Source of the DNA: Amphibalanus amphitrite | Taxonomy: Eukaryota > Arthropoda > Thecostraca > Balanomorpha > Balanidae | Assembly (NCBI RefSeq): GCF_019059575.1 | Contig: NW_024881568.1 | Location: forward strand, 861,001-925,000 | Direction: 5' to 3' | DNA: 64,000 bases | Part shown: one piece after another, positions 48,601 through 59,072 of the stretch | Numbering within the stretch: the stretch's first letter is position 1 | Layout: every line of letters begins with the position of its first letter | Notes under the pieces: model-generated | Told to the model about the DNA's origin: nothing | Database searches by the model: none | The model's input: only the letters and a program-made list of their open reading frames with translations | Made by a program: the position numbers and the translations under genes

Positions 48601-51298
48601 TGACTTTCATGACTTCCTTGACTATGACCTCCCAAAATTACCTTCGTCATTTATCTCAGCATTAGACATAATTGCGTTTGAAATCCACACACCCTACGAC
48701 ATGAGTCAAATTGTCAATGTATGCCTGCTGGACCTTATCAAAGCGTTGCTAATCACGTGACCCCTCCCCCTCAGTGGCAGATATGTACCAGCTGCTGCGT
48801 GTACCGGGTGCTGATCACGTGACCTCCCACCCCCGCAGCGGCGGACACGTGCAGCGTGTACCGCGTGCAGCACGTGACCCACTCGCACGTGGTGACGGCC
48901 AACATGCGCGGCCAGCTGAAGTCGTGGGACCTGCGCGCCGACAGCGACGAGCCCACATCCTCAGTGATGGCCTCGCAGCAGCAGGTCGGTGACGTCAGGG
49001 GCCGCACGGTGGGGTCTTTCGGCCCTGCGGAGGCTCCTGGGCCTGGTGCGCCGAATTGGGAGCTGGGACGTGGGAACGGATTCGGGAGAGATGCTATATA
49101 GCTTGGTATATGTTATGCATTCTGTTATTATATGTTTGAGAAACTATTTTGGTGAAGCTTGTGCGGGGAAGGTGAGCGGGGTGTTAATGCGCATGCGCAT
49201 GTTGTTTTTTTCGGTGATTCCTGATTTCATTGGCCGGCGCAATGATGGTCGATCTTAGTTTGGCTAATTTGTTTCAGATGTGTTCCATGATCAATTGTTT
49301 CAGTGTTCAGTAATGGCTGTATCATTAGTCATGAGTGTTCGATGATGGCGCTGGGCCGTTTGTTCGGTTGTGCCGCAATTTTTTTTTTTTGTGTGCCATA
49401 ATTGACCCTTGTTTGCAGTGTGCGGTGACGGCGCTAGGCGGTCGTGCCGTCATTGGTGTTACCCTTGTTTTCAGTGTGCTGTGACGGCGCTGGCGCGCCA
49501 CCCCACCCAGTACCACGTGCTCGCCTCCGGTGACGGAGACGGCGTCATCTGCATCTGGGACATGCGCCAGCCGCGCTTCCCCGTCACGGAGCTCAAGTCA
49601 CACGCCGACGAGGGTAAGCGACTATTTGAACACTGTGACCCAGCGTTGTTTGATTATGCTGAGGCACATAGTGACAACGTAGACCTAACGGCACTGAACG
49701 GCACTGCAAGTATAACTTGTTTAAGATGTGTAGTATTTATTGTCAATTTTATTGAACAGGAGGGTGACTTTCGGTCTGGCATCTTACCGACCGTAGATAG
49801 AGATACCGAATATCGTATTAACGTATTGTCCGTGCCATTTCACGTCACCATCCGTGGATGTATTTATAACTAGCCTGACGGTCAGTGAGCGTGTCTGTCT
49901 GATGCCCGGTAGTCAATGTTTGTATCTCTTGTCCAGCTCTGTGTCTGTCCCGTCCTGCCCTTTGGTAAGCCTGTGTCTGTCCTCCCCGGCAGTCAGCGAC
50001 TTGTTGTTCCACCGGCTCTGTCCGGACAGTTAGCATCTCATATCCTGTCCGTCAGTGAGTGTGTCTGTCTTATCAAACTGTGTCTGTCCTCCCCGACAGT
50101 GAGCGACCTGCTGTTCCACCGGCTCTGTCCGGACAGTCTGTTCTCGGCCGCCCACGACGGCTCCGTCTGCCAATGGAACATCGGCACAACGGCCAGCAGC
50201 GGGCTGAGCGCGCGCCTCCACACCTCCGGCAGGGGTGAGTGTTACTCCCAGCAGCGGGCTGAGCGCGCGCCCCTACACACCTCCGGCAGGGGTGAGTATT
50301 ACTCCCAGCAGCGGGCTGAGCGCGCGTCTCCACACCTCCGGCAGGGGTGAGTGTTACTCCCAGCAGCGGGCTGAGCGCGCGCCTACACACCTCCGGCAGG
50401 GGTATTACTCCCAGCAGCGGGCTGAGCGCGCCCCCACACCTCCGGCAGGGGTGAGTGTTACTCCCAGCAGCGGGCTGAGCGCGCGCCTCCACACCTCCGG
50501 CAGGGGTGAGTGTTACTCCCAGCAGCGGGCTGAGCGCGCGTCTCCACACCTCCGGCAGGGGTGAGTATTACTCACAGCAGCGGGCTGAGCGCGCGCCTCC
50601 ACACCTCCGGCAGGGGTGAGTATTACTCCCAGCAGCGGGCTGAGCGCGCGCCTCCACACCTCCGGCAGGGGTGAGTGTTACTCCCAGCAGCGGGCTGAGC
50701 GCGCGTCTCCACACCTCCGGCAGGGGTGAGTGTTACTCCCAGCAGCGGGCTGAGCGCGCGTCTCCACACCTCCGGCAGGGGTGAGTCACACAGGCGGACT
50801 GGGGAGCGGCAGCCGTGACCGACGCCGTGGAGTTACAGAGTCATGCAGGCGGTCACGGATCAACAGCAGCATTCGGCCCAGACAGCAGCTTGTCCCTCTA
50901 ATGATGTGTCAGGTTAAATATAACAACGTGTTTGTTTCATTCGCAAAGTGATATGTGCTAAGCTTTTCTTATTTCTTCATGTCAGATCGATGGCTCAGCC
51001 TTTTCCATGCTGTACTTGTTGTCTCGCTTACTTGCTACTGTAGTCTGTAACGTGTCTCGCCGAGTACCTCGGCCATCCGTCCCAGTTGATCTGACCTCTC
51101 TCCCCTCCGGCAGAGCCGCCGGCGGACGCCGCGCAGACCTCGTGGCTGACGCTGGACGCCTCGAAGCGCTACCTGGACGTGCTATCGCTGCTGCCGGCCG
51201 GCCCGCTGCCCGTCAACAGCCTGGACGTCAGCGAGGACCGGCTGGTGTGTGGCGGCGACAACGAGGTGATCCACTGCGTCAGCCAGCTGACCGTGTGA
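45507..51298 (+). CDS. NUP43: Nucleoporin Nup43 (WD40)
   Basis: Nup43 is a seven-bladed WD40 protein of the Y-shaped Nup107-160 complex of the nuclear pore, also found at kinetochores. Exons 45507-45635, 46316-46411, 46914-47029, 48432-48550, 48839-48984, 49475-49613, 50100-50234 and 51114-51298 join to 1065 nt, 354 aa (human 380). All introns are GT..AG with matching phases. Recognisable parts are KISCVRWRP near the start, SGSWDDE-ENCLQLW (first blade), ELVSVGDDGRMVVLN, MRGQLKSWDLR, LASGDGDGVICIWDMRQPRF, LCPDSLFSAAHDGSVCQW, and PLPVNSLDVSEDRLVCGGDN at the end, as in Nup43. The late exons are very GC-rich. Five introns contain duplicated exon edges; one contains a LINE. The frame is intact. 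Confidence 0.93.
45636..46315. other. NUP43 intron 1
   Basis: A 680-bp AT-rich intron with acceptor ctcccccag. No element recognised; 'accaaataagt' is repeated three times at about 45958-46000. Confidence 0.7.
46316..46411 (+). CDS. NUP43: NUP43 coding exon 2
   Basis: A 96-nt exon, 32 codons, phase 0, between ctcccccag and gtgagt. It encodes ENCLQLWQWSDSGDD and LHRLPCRPDVNCLS, completing the first WD40 blade. Confidence 0.9.
46914..47029 (+). CDS. NUP43: NUP43 coding exon 3
   Basis: A 116-nt exon after ctccgtttcag, encoding YVSLDVFAAATSDGDVTLYR and HVSERLEPGRRWDRLHHT. It ends in phase 2 at AA|gtcagt; the G that opens exon 4 completes a Lys. The same end and donor recur at 47060 and 47115. 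Confidence 0.82.
47005..47175 (+). repeat. 55-bp tandem duplication of the exon 3 end and its 5' splice site
   Basis: Units start at 47005 (within exon 3), 47060 and 47115. Each begins gctgggaccg and contains a caccacac-like segment, then 'aagtcagt', so three copies of the 5' splice site lie in tandem. The third unit has a small insertion, and a fourth, degenerate unit may follow with 'gagtaagt'. Only the first copy keeps the correct phase with exon 4. Confidence 0.9.
47264..48157 (-). mobile_element. 5'-truncated LINE with RNase H domain
   Basis: An 894-bp insertion in NUP43 intron 3, flanked by a 13-bp duplication GGTTCACATGGGT (47251-47263 and 48158-48170). The minus-strand frame (47321-48148) carries an RNase H domain with SSYRAELTAL, ICTDSPSAL and LQWVPGHAGLPGNELAD, then a C-terminal Cys-His motif CPECGLEDETLSFLLTDCP. 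The first catalytic Asp is lost by truncation. The 3' end is a short CTTCAA-type repeat, not poly-A. The RNase H plus zinc-knuckle order fits Jockey/R1/I-type LINEs. The frame is open, and G/C runs encode Gly and Pro tracts. Confidence 0.93.
48432..48550 (+). CDS. NUP43: NUP43 coding exon 4
   Basis: A 119-nt exon between tgtacacag and G|gtgaga. It encodes CGAAPCTWLSAFEQELVSVG, DDGRMVVLNVHSQKPGRVI. ELVSVGDDGRM matches the E.VTVGEDGRI blade of Nup43. Enters in phase 2, leaves in phase 1. Confidence 0.9.
48754..48838 (+). repeat. Duplicated 3' splice site and start of exon 5
   Basis: The sequence 'cacgtgacccctccccctcag' (48754-48774) and the next 48 bases (tggcagatatgtaccag, gtgtaccgggtgctgatcac) repeat, with divergence, the real exon 5 acceptor and its start (48815-48890). 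A decoy acceptor thus lies 64 bp upstream of the real one. Using it would shift the frame. Confidence 0.8.
48839..48984 (+). CDS. NUP43: NUP43 coding exon 5
   Basis: A 146-nt exon between acccccgcag and CAG|gtcggt. It encodes ADTCSVYRVQHVTHSHVVTA and NMRGQLKSWDLRADSDEPTS, a WD40 blade with the usual GQLK.WD.R. Enters in phase 1, leaves in phase 0. Confidence 0.9.
49338..49474 (+). repeat. Duplicated 3' splice site and start of exon 6
   Basis: A 56-bp unit precedes exon 6: 'acccttgtttgcag' then 'tgtgcggtgacggcgcta' (exon-like from 49419) matches 'acccttgttttcag' then 'tgtgctgtgacggcgctg' (exon 6 from 49475). A third, older copy is suggested by 'gatgatggcgctgggcc' at 49341-49357. The decoy would add 56 nt and shift the frame. 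Confidence 0.85.
49475..49613 (+). CDS. NUP43: NUP43 coding exon 6
   Basis: A 139-nt exon between ttgttttcag and G|gtaagc. It encodes CAVTALARHPTQYHVLASGD, GDGVICIWDMRQPRFPVTEL and KSHADE. This is the best conserved blade (HP...HV.A.G..DG...IWD.RQ). Confidence 0.93.
49985..50032 (+). repeat. Duplicated 3' splice site and start of exon 7
   Basis: 'cctccccggcag' followed by 40 exon-like bases (from 49993) closely repeats 'cctccccgacag' and the start of exon 7 (from 50100). In phase with exon 6 the copy runs VSDLLFHRLCPDS and then a stop (TAG), so its use would truncate the protein. The units are about 107 bp apart. Confidence 0.9.
50100..50234 (+). CDS. NUP43: NUP43 coding exon 7
   Basis: A 135-nt exon between ctccccgacag and G|gtgagt. 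It encodes SDLLFHRLCPDSLFSAAHDG, SVCQWNIGTTASSGLSARLH and TSGR. It holds a WD40 blade (HP..P..LF...DGS...W in the family). Its last 41 bases form unit 1 of the 55-bp array. Confidence 0.92.
50194..50795 (+). repeat. Eleven-unit 55-bp array of the exon 7 end and its 5' splice site
   Basis: Units start at 50194, 50249, 50306, 50361, 50412, 50465, 50520, 50575, 50630, 50685 and 50740. Most are 55 bp; exceptions are 57, 51 and 53. Each has cagcagcgggctgagcgcgc, a short variable part, and cctccggcaggg followed by gtgagt; only unit 4 (50361) has lost gtgagt. Unit 1 is the real exon 7 end. None of the first extra donors preserves phase with exon 8, and read-through stops within two units. Confidence 0.95.
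51114..51298 (+). CDS. NUP43: NUP43 coding exon 8 (last)
   Basis: A 185-nt exon after cccctccggcag. It encodes PPADAAQTSWLTLDASKRYL, DVLSLLPAGPLPVNSLDVSE, DRLVCGGDNEVIHCVSQLTV and TGA. The LLP...PVNSLDV...LVCG.D pattern is the diagnostic end of Nup43. Confidence 0.95.
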
Positions 51299-51752
51299 CG
51301 GCCGCCCCGCCGGGGCTCGCAGAGACAGCGGGGAGGGGCGTCAGTGACCCCTGGCCCTGACGGCGCTGCGCTGCGGCAACTCTCGGTGAGGCATGGCGCC
51401 AGATCTTGACGAGGGTCTTGTCGTGTCTCATTGGTCCATTTCATTGCCACGCTACATGGATCGACGCTCTGCCGCGATGCACTGAACCCGAATTGCGCAG
51501 ATGCAGATATAATGCGGAAACGATTCGGCATTGCGTATAGTGTCAGGTCATTTACGGTGCCTGCTCAAGTGAAGAGCGGGTGGTCCCAGGCTGCGCTGAA
51601 GCGTAGGACGGGGAGGGGGGATGAAACATTGTCATTGATCAGCAAATGTTCATGATGCCAGTTTGGGACCATGCCAAACGGATTTCTAATGTCATTGGTG
51701 TCGTTTCAAAGACACCTCGAATGTGGTCCAGGCTGTTGTCGGCTGCCATGAT

Positions 51753-51758
51753 AATAAA
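51753..51758 (+). promoter_or_regulatory. NUP43: Candidate NUP43 polyadenylation signal AATAAA
   Basis: The first plus-strand AATAAA after the stop codon, 455 nt downstream. It lies before the MITE at 51875, which would mark the end of the 3' untranslated region. Confidence 0.5.
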
Positions 51759-51874
51759 TGCCATTCCTGTTTTATTACGTTGCCTTTTGATTCTACCGTG
51801 CGTCGGAGGCTCGGAGTGCGTATACGGATGTCTTTTGTTGTGTCCGTTTGCCCGGTGGATAAATAGTTACTCCA

Positions 51875-52349
51875 TTAAAGGGACACTCCCACCTTAACAT
51901 TAGTTTTGAGTTGAGATAGCCAAATTGGTGGTCATGGCCTGCAAATACCGGTTTGGGCACTCACAACATCGACAAATGCTTTAATTCGGAGATATGGAAT
52001 TTCAAACTTGCAGTTTTCGGATTCTAAGGGGCTAGTGCATTGGTATGCCCCCTTAGAATTTGTGACGTCAGCGGAGATCTAACGATTTTTAAATCTTTTA
52101 CTAAAACGTTTGGTAGCACGCGGTGGTATATGCTGCTTTGCGCGCAACAAATGCCGCACTTTCAAATAAAGTCGCTAGGAACAGCGGAGATCCCAAAAAG
52201 TAAACAAAAGTAAAAGTCTAATATCTTGAAAATCGGTGGATATTTTTCGATGAAATTTGGTAGATATTCGTTTTCGCTCTTTCTGAACCGAGCGACATCA
52301 CTTTCGTGCCAATTCATTAACTTTTTTGAAGGTGGGAGGGTCCCTTTAA
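51875..52349. mobile_element. MITE with TTAAAGGGACACTCCCACC ends
   Basis: A 475-bp element: left end TTAAAGGGACACTCCCACCT, right (complement) TTAAAGGGACCCTCCCACCT. It lies just beyond the NUP43 3' end. The TTAA/TA tips may be the target site. No coding capacity. Confidence 0.85.
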
Positions 52350-54699
52350 TCTGGAAGCTGTCCCTTCCGCCTTCCCATTTGTCCTTCCCGCGATCCCATT
52401 TCCGATGTTGTTGTTTTTTTTTTTGACGAATCATTCTGCAATTAGTTATGTGCGGCATTACAATCTCAGCTGATGAGTGATTGTGCCAGCAAGTGAAAAG
52501 TAATATTGGCTCTCAAGCTGAGGAAAAGGACTTAGGCCGGGATTTACAAGACTCCTTTACTACTCGGATTTACGGGATTTCATGTTTTTTAGGTTTGGCA
52601 GCATTACTAGGGTGATATGGTAGCATAAGTTGTTTTCATTCTCAGCGCAACAAATACATCTTTTCCTACATATTGGTATTCGAAAACTTTAGTAAAGAAT
52701 GCTCACGGACAACGACACCTGAAGAAAACAGTTTGTGCGCATGCAGGATTAGCGTATAGTACATCAGAGTGAACATCAATAAAGTAAAAAATATATTGTG
52801 GCCGTGTCCGTGCCGGCCGCGCCTTGCATTTATGCTTTTTAATTTTATTTGAGCCATAGATATACAGACATTTGAGCTATACCTACTGCCATTTTGAAAC
52901 GGTTATATTGTGTATATCGGTTCATATTTAAGTCAAGAAATGGCCAGTAGATGAGAAACTGTAATACATTGGACTTACTATATCGCAATCATGGATGCCA
53001 GGGAAGCAAATTGTGAGTGCCGTAACCATTCTTCAATGTTCAACTTACATGTGTATTGTGTGCGTAATGCGTATGGTTTGATTGTTAACACTTTTGGGCT
53101 GCAGCCTGTATGTATCTATGCGTGTGCTCAACATTCGGATATTTGGATAGTTTTCCTTGATCACCGGGATCATTTGGTGCTTAAGGCTGACGGCTGACGC
53201 TTTGCACAATGGAAATGGCAATGAGTAAAAGAGGCATTTTTGAAACAAAAGCATTCTAGAAACGTGATTTATTGCATCGATGGTCCCTGCAATACCAAAG
53301 AACTACCGGTGATCCTGGATCCCTGAATATCCGGATGGCAAACGCAAGCTATATTTCTGTTTCATTGAATGACAGGTGATTTTTAAAACTTACTCAGAAG
53401 TATGTAATTGTGATAGGCTATTTAGCCTATTAGTCAGGGGAAGGAGGCCCAATTTTGGGCCGAATAACGCAAAATTGGGTAGAGCTTAGCAAAGGGTGGT
53501 TTCTGGGACAAAAATGACCGCTGAATCCGAGTCTGACCGGTGCGCACCTCTAACTAATGTTGCACCGCTTCCAGAGCACGTGCAACTGCGTGGTTCATCT
53601 TTTTTGGAGAATGGTACCTTTTTAATGAATTGCAGTGTAACGTCGTTGATATTTGAGATATTGTTTTGAGATTTTGTCCCTGTGCTACAAACACATGGTG
53701 TAATTGAAAGCTGAAGTTTTGCAATGTTCGGGCAGCCGATGACGTCACCGTGACGTCATTTACCTATAAATGAGTTGAAAAAGTCGTCTTGTCCTTAAAG
53801 CATTTAACTTTATTCCCGTCGTATGCAAATCAGAGAAGGGAAAATAATCAAACATGATCTATGAACATTTCTGAGTCGGATCATGCTAAAATCGTTTTTG
53901 CAGAGGTACATGAGAGTCACATTAAGAACGTGACAGTCCAAGTCACCACCTGACAAATTTGGTCAAACTGGATGAAGTAGTACAGCAGATTGATGAATCA
54001 CGTGAAATAGTATATTTTTATGATTTTTATATCATTTTTACCGTGTTCTGGCGCTGCGACGGCATTTAAATCCAAATACTGTTGGCGTTGAATTGGCTAA
54101 ATATCGTTCCTTTGGTCTTATTTATAGTTCAAATTGTATAATTTTTTTATTTATTTCAAGTAAATATCCATTCCTATGAATAACGGAAAGTCAGCGTGGG
54201 TTCAGCTTAGTCGTTACGTGCGTTTGGCTAGCGATATAAAATGATCCAGAATTGTGCTTGTCATGAACACTGGGAAAGGAAATAAACAGCTGTGGTTTAT
54301 CAAAAAGGGCAAAAATCACCTTTGTAAGAAAGTGAAATATCTTAGATATTTGTGGAAAACAATCCAAGATCGAAGCGAGACCACACGATAGACGATGCAG
54401 GAACAAAACAGTACCTACAAAAATGATCTGAAACCGAATGCCTCCTCATAAACCTGTTTTGTGTGAAGTGCATTTTCTTGGGACTACATTGCAAGTGAAA
54501 ATTCATTTGTATCAAAGGAGCATGGATTAGTGATTGCCCTATAAAGTTGAAGCTTGGTAACACCTTCAACATACATGCGGCTCGACACCATCAGATGCTC
54601 TTGGAACACACATGGAACCGTTTTAGACAAAGCTACAGAATGCAGATTGATGATCACGGGCGCGACGAGCTGAAAATGGAGCTCTCCCAACTCGCCCGT
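52350..54699. other. AT-rich intergenic sequence, no feature recognised
   Basis: No gene, element ends or RNA gene recognised. Short open frames have no motif support. Confidence 0.45.
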
Positions 54700-56219
54700 C
54701 TGAGTCCATAAGAGATTGAATAGCACCAGCATGCGGCTGCTGGAGAAGGGAGAGCCGGAGCTGGCAGTACGGGCCAAGGAGCTGGCAGACCGGGAGTATG
54801 GACGCCTGACGCGACTCCCTCCGGACGATCCCGCTCGGAAGCTCATTGATAAGACACCAACACCTAGACTACATTACAGAGCCCACCTCCATTGGATGCG
54901 AAAGAAACAGGAAGCCCAGGAGGTGGGAGTGCCGGCACCGTCGCCGCCAGATGAGGACGTTGCTGGCCTCCAGCATCGACCCTGTTTCCGACGAGTGGGG
55001 AAGTGGGTGTGCGAGGAAGCTGGACTGGGTGGAGTGCCCGTAGCCCCACTAACCCTGCACCAGGGAGAACCGCCGTGGAAGCAGTACAACACCAACGTCC
55101 ACTTCGGCTTGAAGCTTCCGAAACCTACCAAGAGGACTGACCCACCAGAATTACGGAAGACTGCAACCCTGGAGGCCCTGGCCGCCTACCCAAATCAAGA
55201 CCTCACAATCTGGTCTGATGGCTCTGTCCTAGACGGTACCAAGAAAGGCGGCGGAGGAGCCCTCCTCGAACTGCACCGTGAGGGACGCAAGATCAAATGT
55301 ACCATACCGGCAGAAGTCGTATGCAGCAGCATGCAGGCGGAGCTGGCGGCGATGTCGGAGGCGTTAAAATGTTTCTTGGGACTGCACCCTCGCTGCCATT
55401 CGGTCTGTCCTGCTCTGCTCGGACTCCCTGTCCGGCCTCCAACTGCTCAGCCGAGGCCCAGCAGCGCAGGAATCGGCCGTGACACAGGGCATCTGGGCTC
55501 TCCTGCACTCTGCCGCGGCCGGGGGCAGAGCTATCAGTCTCCAGTGGATCCCGGGCCACGCAGGGGTCGAGGGTAATATAGAAGCGGACCGCCTAGCAAA
55601 CATCGCGGCAACATCAGGTGACCAGCGTCGGATCCCAGTTGACCTGGCCTGTGCGCGCATCGCCATCAGACACTGGGCCGGCCGGCTAACCCTCGATCGC
55701 TCCAAGCATCACCCACATTTGGAGAACACCCCTGGCCACGACAACCTCGACCGATGGGGACAGACCACTGTCTCGCAGATCCGCAGCGGCTGCTCACCCC
55801 TGGTCCGGGCCACACTCTTCAGGATTGGCCTGGCCATCAGCTCTCTCTCTCTCTGCGGACAGTGCAGCGAAGAGGACACGGTCGTGCACCTGCTATGCGA
55901 GTGCCTGGCCGCGCAAGAACGCAAACCCGGCTCTGGGGGCCACTCCCCACCCTCTAGGATGTGCTCTCGGGGCCGGCTAAATACGTCACGGAGTTCCTCG
56001 ACCGAGTGGGGCGGATCACGCTACCTGTGGACCAGCCCCGGTCTGCCGCGCCCTAGGGCACGGCCGGCAGTGCGCGGAAGAAGAAGAAGAAGGGAGAGCC
56101 GGCTGACGCATCGGAAGAGGTGCATCTATCCGAGTCCTGCGTCAGAACGACCAGTCGCTCTGCTCCGTCGACCTGGCCGGCGACTTCACGTACCGGCTGG
56201 TTGGCGTCGTACAACTTAA
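54700..56219 (+). pseudogene. LINE fragment with frameshifted RNase H domain
   Basis: The first frame (54716 to about 55385) runs from a linker after the reverse transcriptase to the RNase H motifs LTIWSDGSVLDG (first Asp) and SSMQAELAAMSEALK (Glu). The frame then changes by one near 55385-55405 and continues with CSDSLSGLQLL (Asp), ISLQWIPGHAGVEGNIEADR and a CGQCSEEDTVVHLLCEC zinc-knuckle. A further break may follow near 55930. The domain order fits Jockey/I-type LINEs. It differs from the RNase H at 47264-48157, so it is a separate family, and it is inactive. Confidence 0.88.
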
Positions 56220-57177
56220 CGGCGGTGCCAAGCACTCGGGATACTACCTATGTGCGTATGCCGCGTGGCGTGTACTGTACAGAATGGGACGGAACATATT
56301 GTATCATCACGACGAGACGCGTCCGCTGGATGGACGAGGCAGACGTCCTGGGCGAAGGCCACCGCCCAGGGTGCACAGAGTCACCGTGCCGGCGGCCGGC
56401 AGCCGAACGCCTCCTGATAGTAGCCGTGCTACATTATGTGTGTTCGCCTGTGCGTGTGTGTGTATACCTATGTATTTACCAAAAGAGATCAATACAACCA
56501 ACCAGAATCAAATTCTCTCCGGTTAGTTGTTACGTGTTCTTCAATGCACGGGTATATGACGTCTAAGAACATGAATAACCACAATACATTGATAAGAACT
56601 TGGGACATAACACATGTGAAACCCTCTGTGACGAAATTTACGCCCACCTTATTAGGTACAGTCACCAGCACTTGCTACTAATCACCTCGTTTTTGTTCAG
56701 CAGTTTGAAGACCGATCAATTCTCAGTCGCGCAAGATCCGTCAAATGGTCCGTTTGGTCCTCCGATTTTCGAATATCTAACTTGTTTTTGTATAGTCGAA
56801 GCATTTTGGGATGGGGAGCCAAAAAACCTCTTTTCTGCCCTAAAGTGTGCCCCAAGAAGTCGTAGAACCTAGCCCCGCCTCTGATCCACAGACCACTAGT
56901 GCCATCTCTTGTCAGCCGAACAAACGGCAGAAGTAAATAATGTCACGTGACCTTTGCACACGCTACAATTACTACGCAGCCGTAGTGGGGGAAGCGGGGC
57001 GGAGGCGTGGAGAGGGACGCGATCGGTCGGCTGGGGTCAGGTCGCCGAGGTCAGAGGTCACCCGCCGGAGGGTGTTTGAGCGGTTGGGCCGTGTGGGCTG
57101 GGGCTTGCGGAGCGGGGAGCGCCTGGACCTGTCTGGAAACAAGTCCTACAACGCTGTGGCAGTTGAGAATATTGTGA

Positions 57178-57180
<3 letters not shown>
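56220..57180. other. Intergenic, no feature recognised
   Basis: Possible LINE 3' sequence at the left, then unassigned sequence. No gene recognised. Confidence 0.4.
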
Positions 57181-57246
<66 letters not shown>

Positions 57247-57298
57247 AGAGAGGGAGAGGGAGAGGGAGAGGGAGAGAGAAGGAGAAAGAGAGCGTTGC
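57181..57298. repeat. (GA)n and GGGAGA-rich microsatellite
   Basis: A GA dinucleotide run of about 55 bp, then a G-run and (GGGAGA)-type repeats. The Arg-Glu and Ser-Leu open frames across it are artefacts. Confidence 0.95.
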
Positions 57299-57537
57299 AT
57301 GGAAAGAATGGGACCAAAAGTCGGCAGTGCCCCCCCCCCCCCTTGAAGGTTTTCCGCCGCTACTGAATGGGGATGATGTTGAGGGTCTCGCAAATACTTC
57401 ATAAAAGAAATGCTATTTTTTGCACAAACTATTAATTTTTTTTTGACGTTTGCTATGGAAATGTTAGGCCCAGTTCCTTCAAGATCAGGTCCACGACTCC
57501 ACAGCTTACAACAGGAGCTAACTAACATAATAATTAG

Positions 57538-58524
57538 CCCGCGCCGTGTTGGTGATATGATCTTTCCGTCGAGTGCTGGGGGGGGGGGGGGGGCGTTTCA
57601 CGCCCCTCCGTCTAACTCGGTTCCTGGGCCACGTAGCGACACGCGGTATGCGGCAATCGAAAGAGCGTTAAAAATAAGGAGGAAAACACTTCGGTCATTT
57701 AAAGGTCAGGGCAAAGGTCCGGTCACCAGGGTTCATCAAATGTCAAATTTTGTTGATTTTAACGATTTTGAACACCCGACGGCTAACTCGGGAACCAATA
57801 GAGCTACAGCGCCGCGGAAAAGCGCATTCGATAGCTCTTTTAACGCTCTTTCGCCAACATGTCCTCAAATTTGACCTCAGATCAACGCTTTAACCCCTAG
57901 AGAGCACCGTTCTGAATGACCTCAAATTTGACCTAAGATCAACGGTGTTTTCACCGCTCAAGCACGTCTCTGTCAAAAGTAAAAAAACTGCTGAAGACCT
58001 TTTATGTCTTAAAATGACCTCAGGGGCACACACAGGGGTCACAGGTGCAATTTTCCGATCAGTGTGTCTATGGACCGATGTTTGAGAGGGTGTAGAACGA
58101 AATTCGTCCAAAAGAGGCGCATTTCAATTTTCTCCCATTGACTTATACCTAATGGAGCAGTCGCAAAATTGTCTTAACCTTAGGTCACAGAGATAAAAAT
58201 CCGAGGTATCCATTTTATACATACTGTTAGTCTGTTACCCTCAGCAATTACCAATTACTGACAGTTTCAAAGTGATCGCTCAGACGGTGTAGCTACAGCG
58301 AGCTTTCGAACCTTTTCTGAGGCAAGGTCACTTGACGTTACCTGGTGACCTGACCTTGAATGACCGATGTCTGAAATTTTGATAACATGTGCGAAAAAGA
58401 TGTCGGAACAGGTGTATATAAAACAGCGGCGCTACGCGTCGCCGTTTTTTAGATATTCGCGAAAAACCTAGTGGGGGGGGGAGGGGCGTAAAAACGCCCC
58501 CCCCCCTCCCCAGCACGGCGCGGG
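57538..58524. mobile_element. piggyBac-type element, CCCGCGCC subfamily, inverted relative of 24606-25793
   Basis: Ends CCCGCGCCGTG and the inverse CACGGCGCGGG. Flanks TTAG (left) and TGGT (right) no longer match, so it is older. G/C stem-loops lie at about 57577-57607 and 58470-58510. The left part matches the reverse complement of the right part of 24606-25793 (the cacgtagcgacacgcggtatg and caatagagctacagcg blocks), showing the same subfamily in the opposite orientation. Half-sites are present, for example at 57860-57950. Confidence 0.85.
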
Positions 58525-59072
58525 TGGTCGACATAGCAACTCGAACTGAACAAATGCCTTGAACGTTTCAACGGTTGAATAAGGTGAGAGGATTGAGAAA
58601 GGCTTGTGTCAGATTTTTCTTCTGTTTGTTGGTAGTTTAGGTTGAAGTCAATTTCGCCAGCTGTCCATAATCATTCAAGAGGGAAAATTCAGCTGCACAT
58701 CGTTCGGGTCAAAGTAAAAGGAACATTCTCAAATTTTGTAGTAAAGAGCCAGTAGTCTACGAATATATTCAAAAAACAATTAGAAAAAGAAAAAGCGGAC
58801 CGGTTTCGTCTATCAAAGACTTCTTCAGCGCTTTTTCAAAAACGTATAAGAAGAAAACTAGCACAGTGACAATCGTTTGAAATCAAATTGGATTCAGTAA
58901 GAACTTCATTGTCCGAAAACCGCTGACAGTTGATATAGCTCAATGACACTAGAGCAGTGCATAAGGAGGCGTGAAAACACTCTCCTCATCTCGATCTATT
59001 ACGAGAGGACCATGTCAGGGCGTGAGAAAGGTGTTCTCAAAATAAATGACACTGTATGAATGAATAAATAAT
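58525..59072. other. Spacer between two TTAA-type elements
   Basis: About 0.55 kb with no recognised feature. Confidence 0.5.

Noticed and set aside
50073..50564. Frames of 109-158 codons over the NUP43 repeat
   Set aside because: They are read-through of the 55-bp array, which belongs to intron 7.
56940..57528. Open frames of 150 codons around 57.0-57.5 kb
   Set aside because: Their length comes from GA and GGGAGA repeats; no domain or splice logic.
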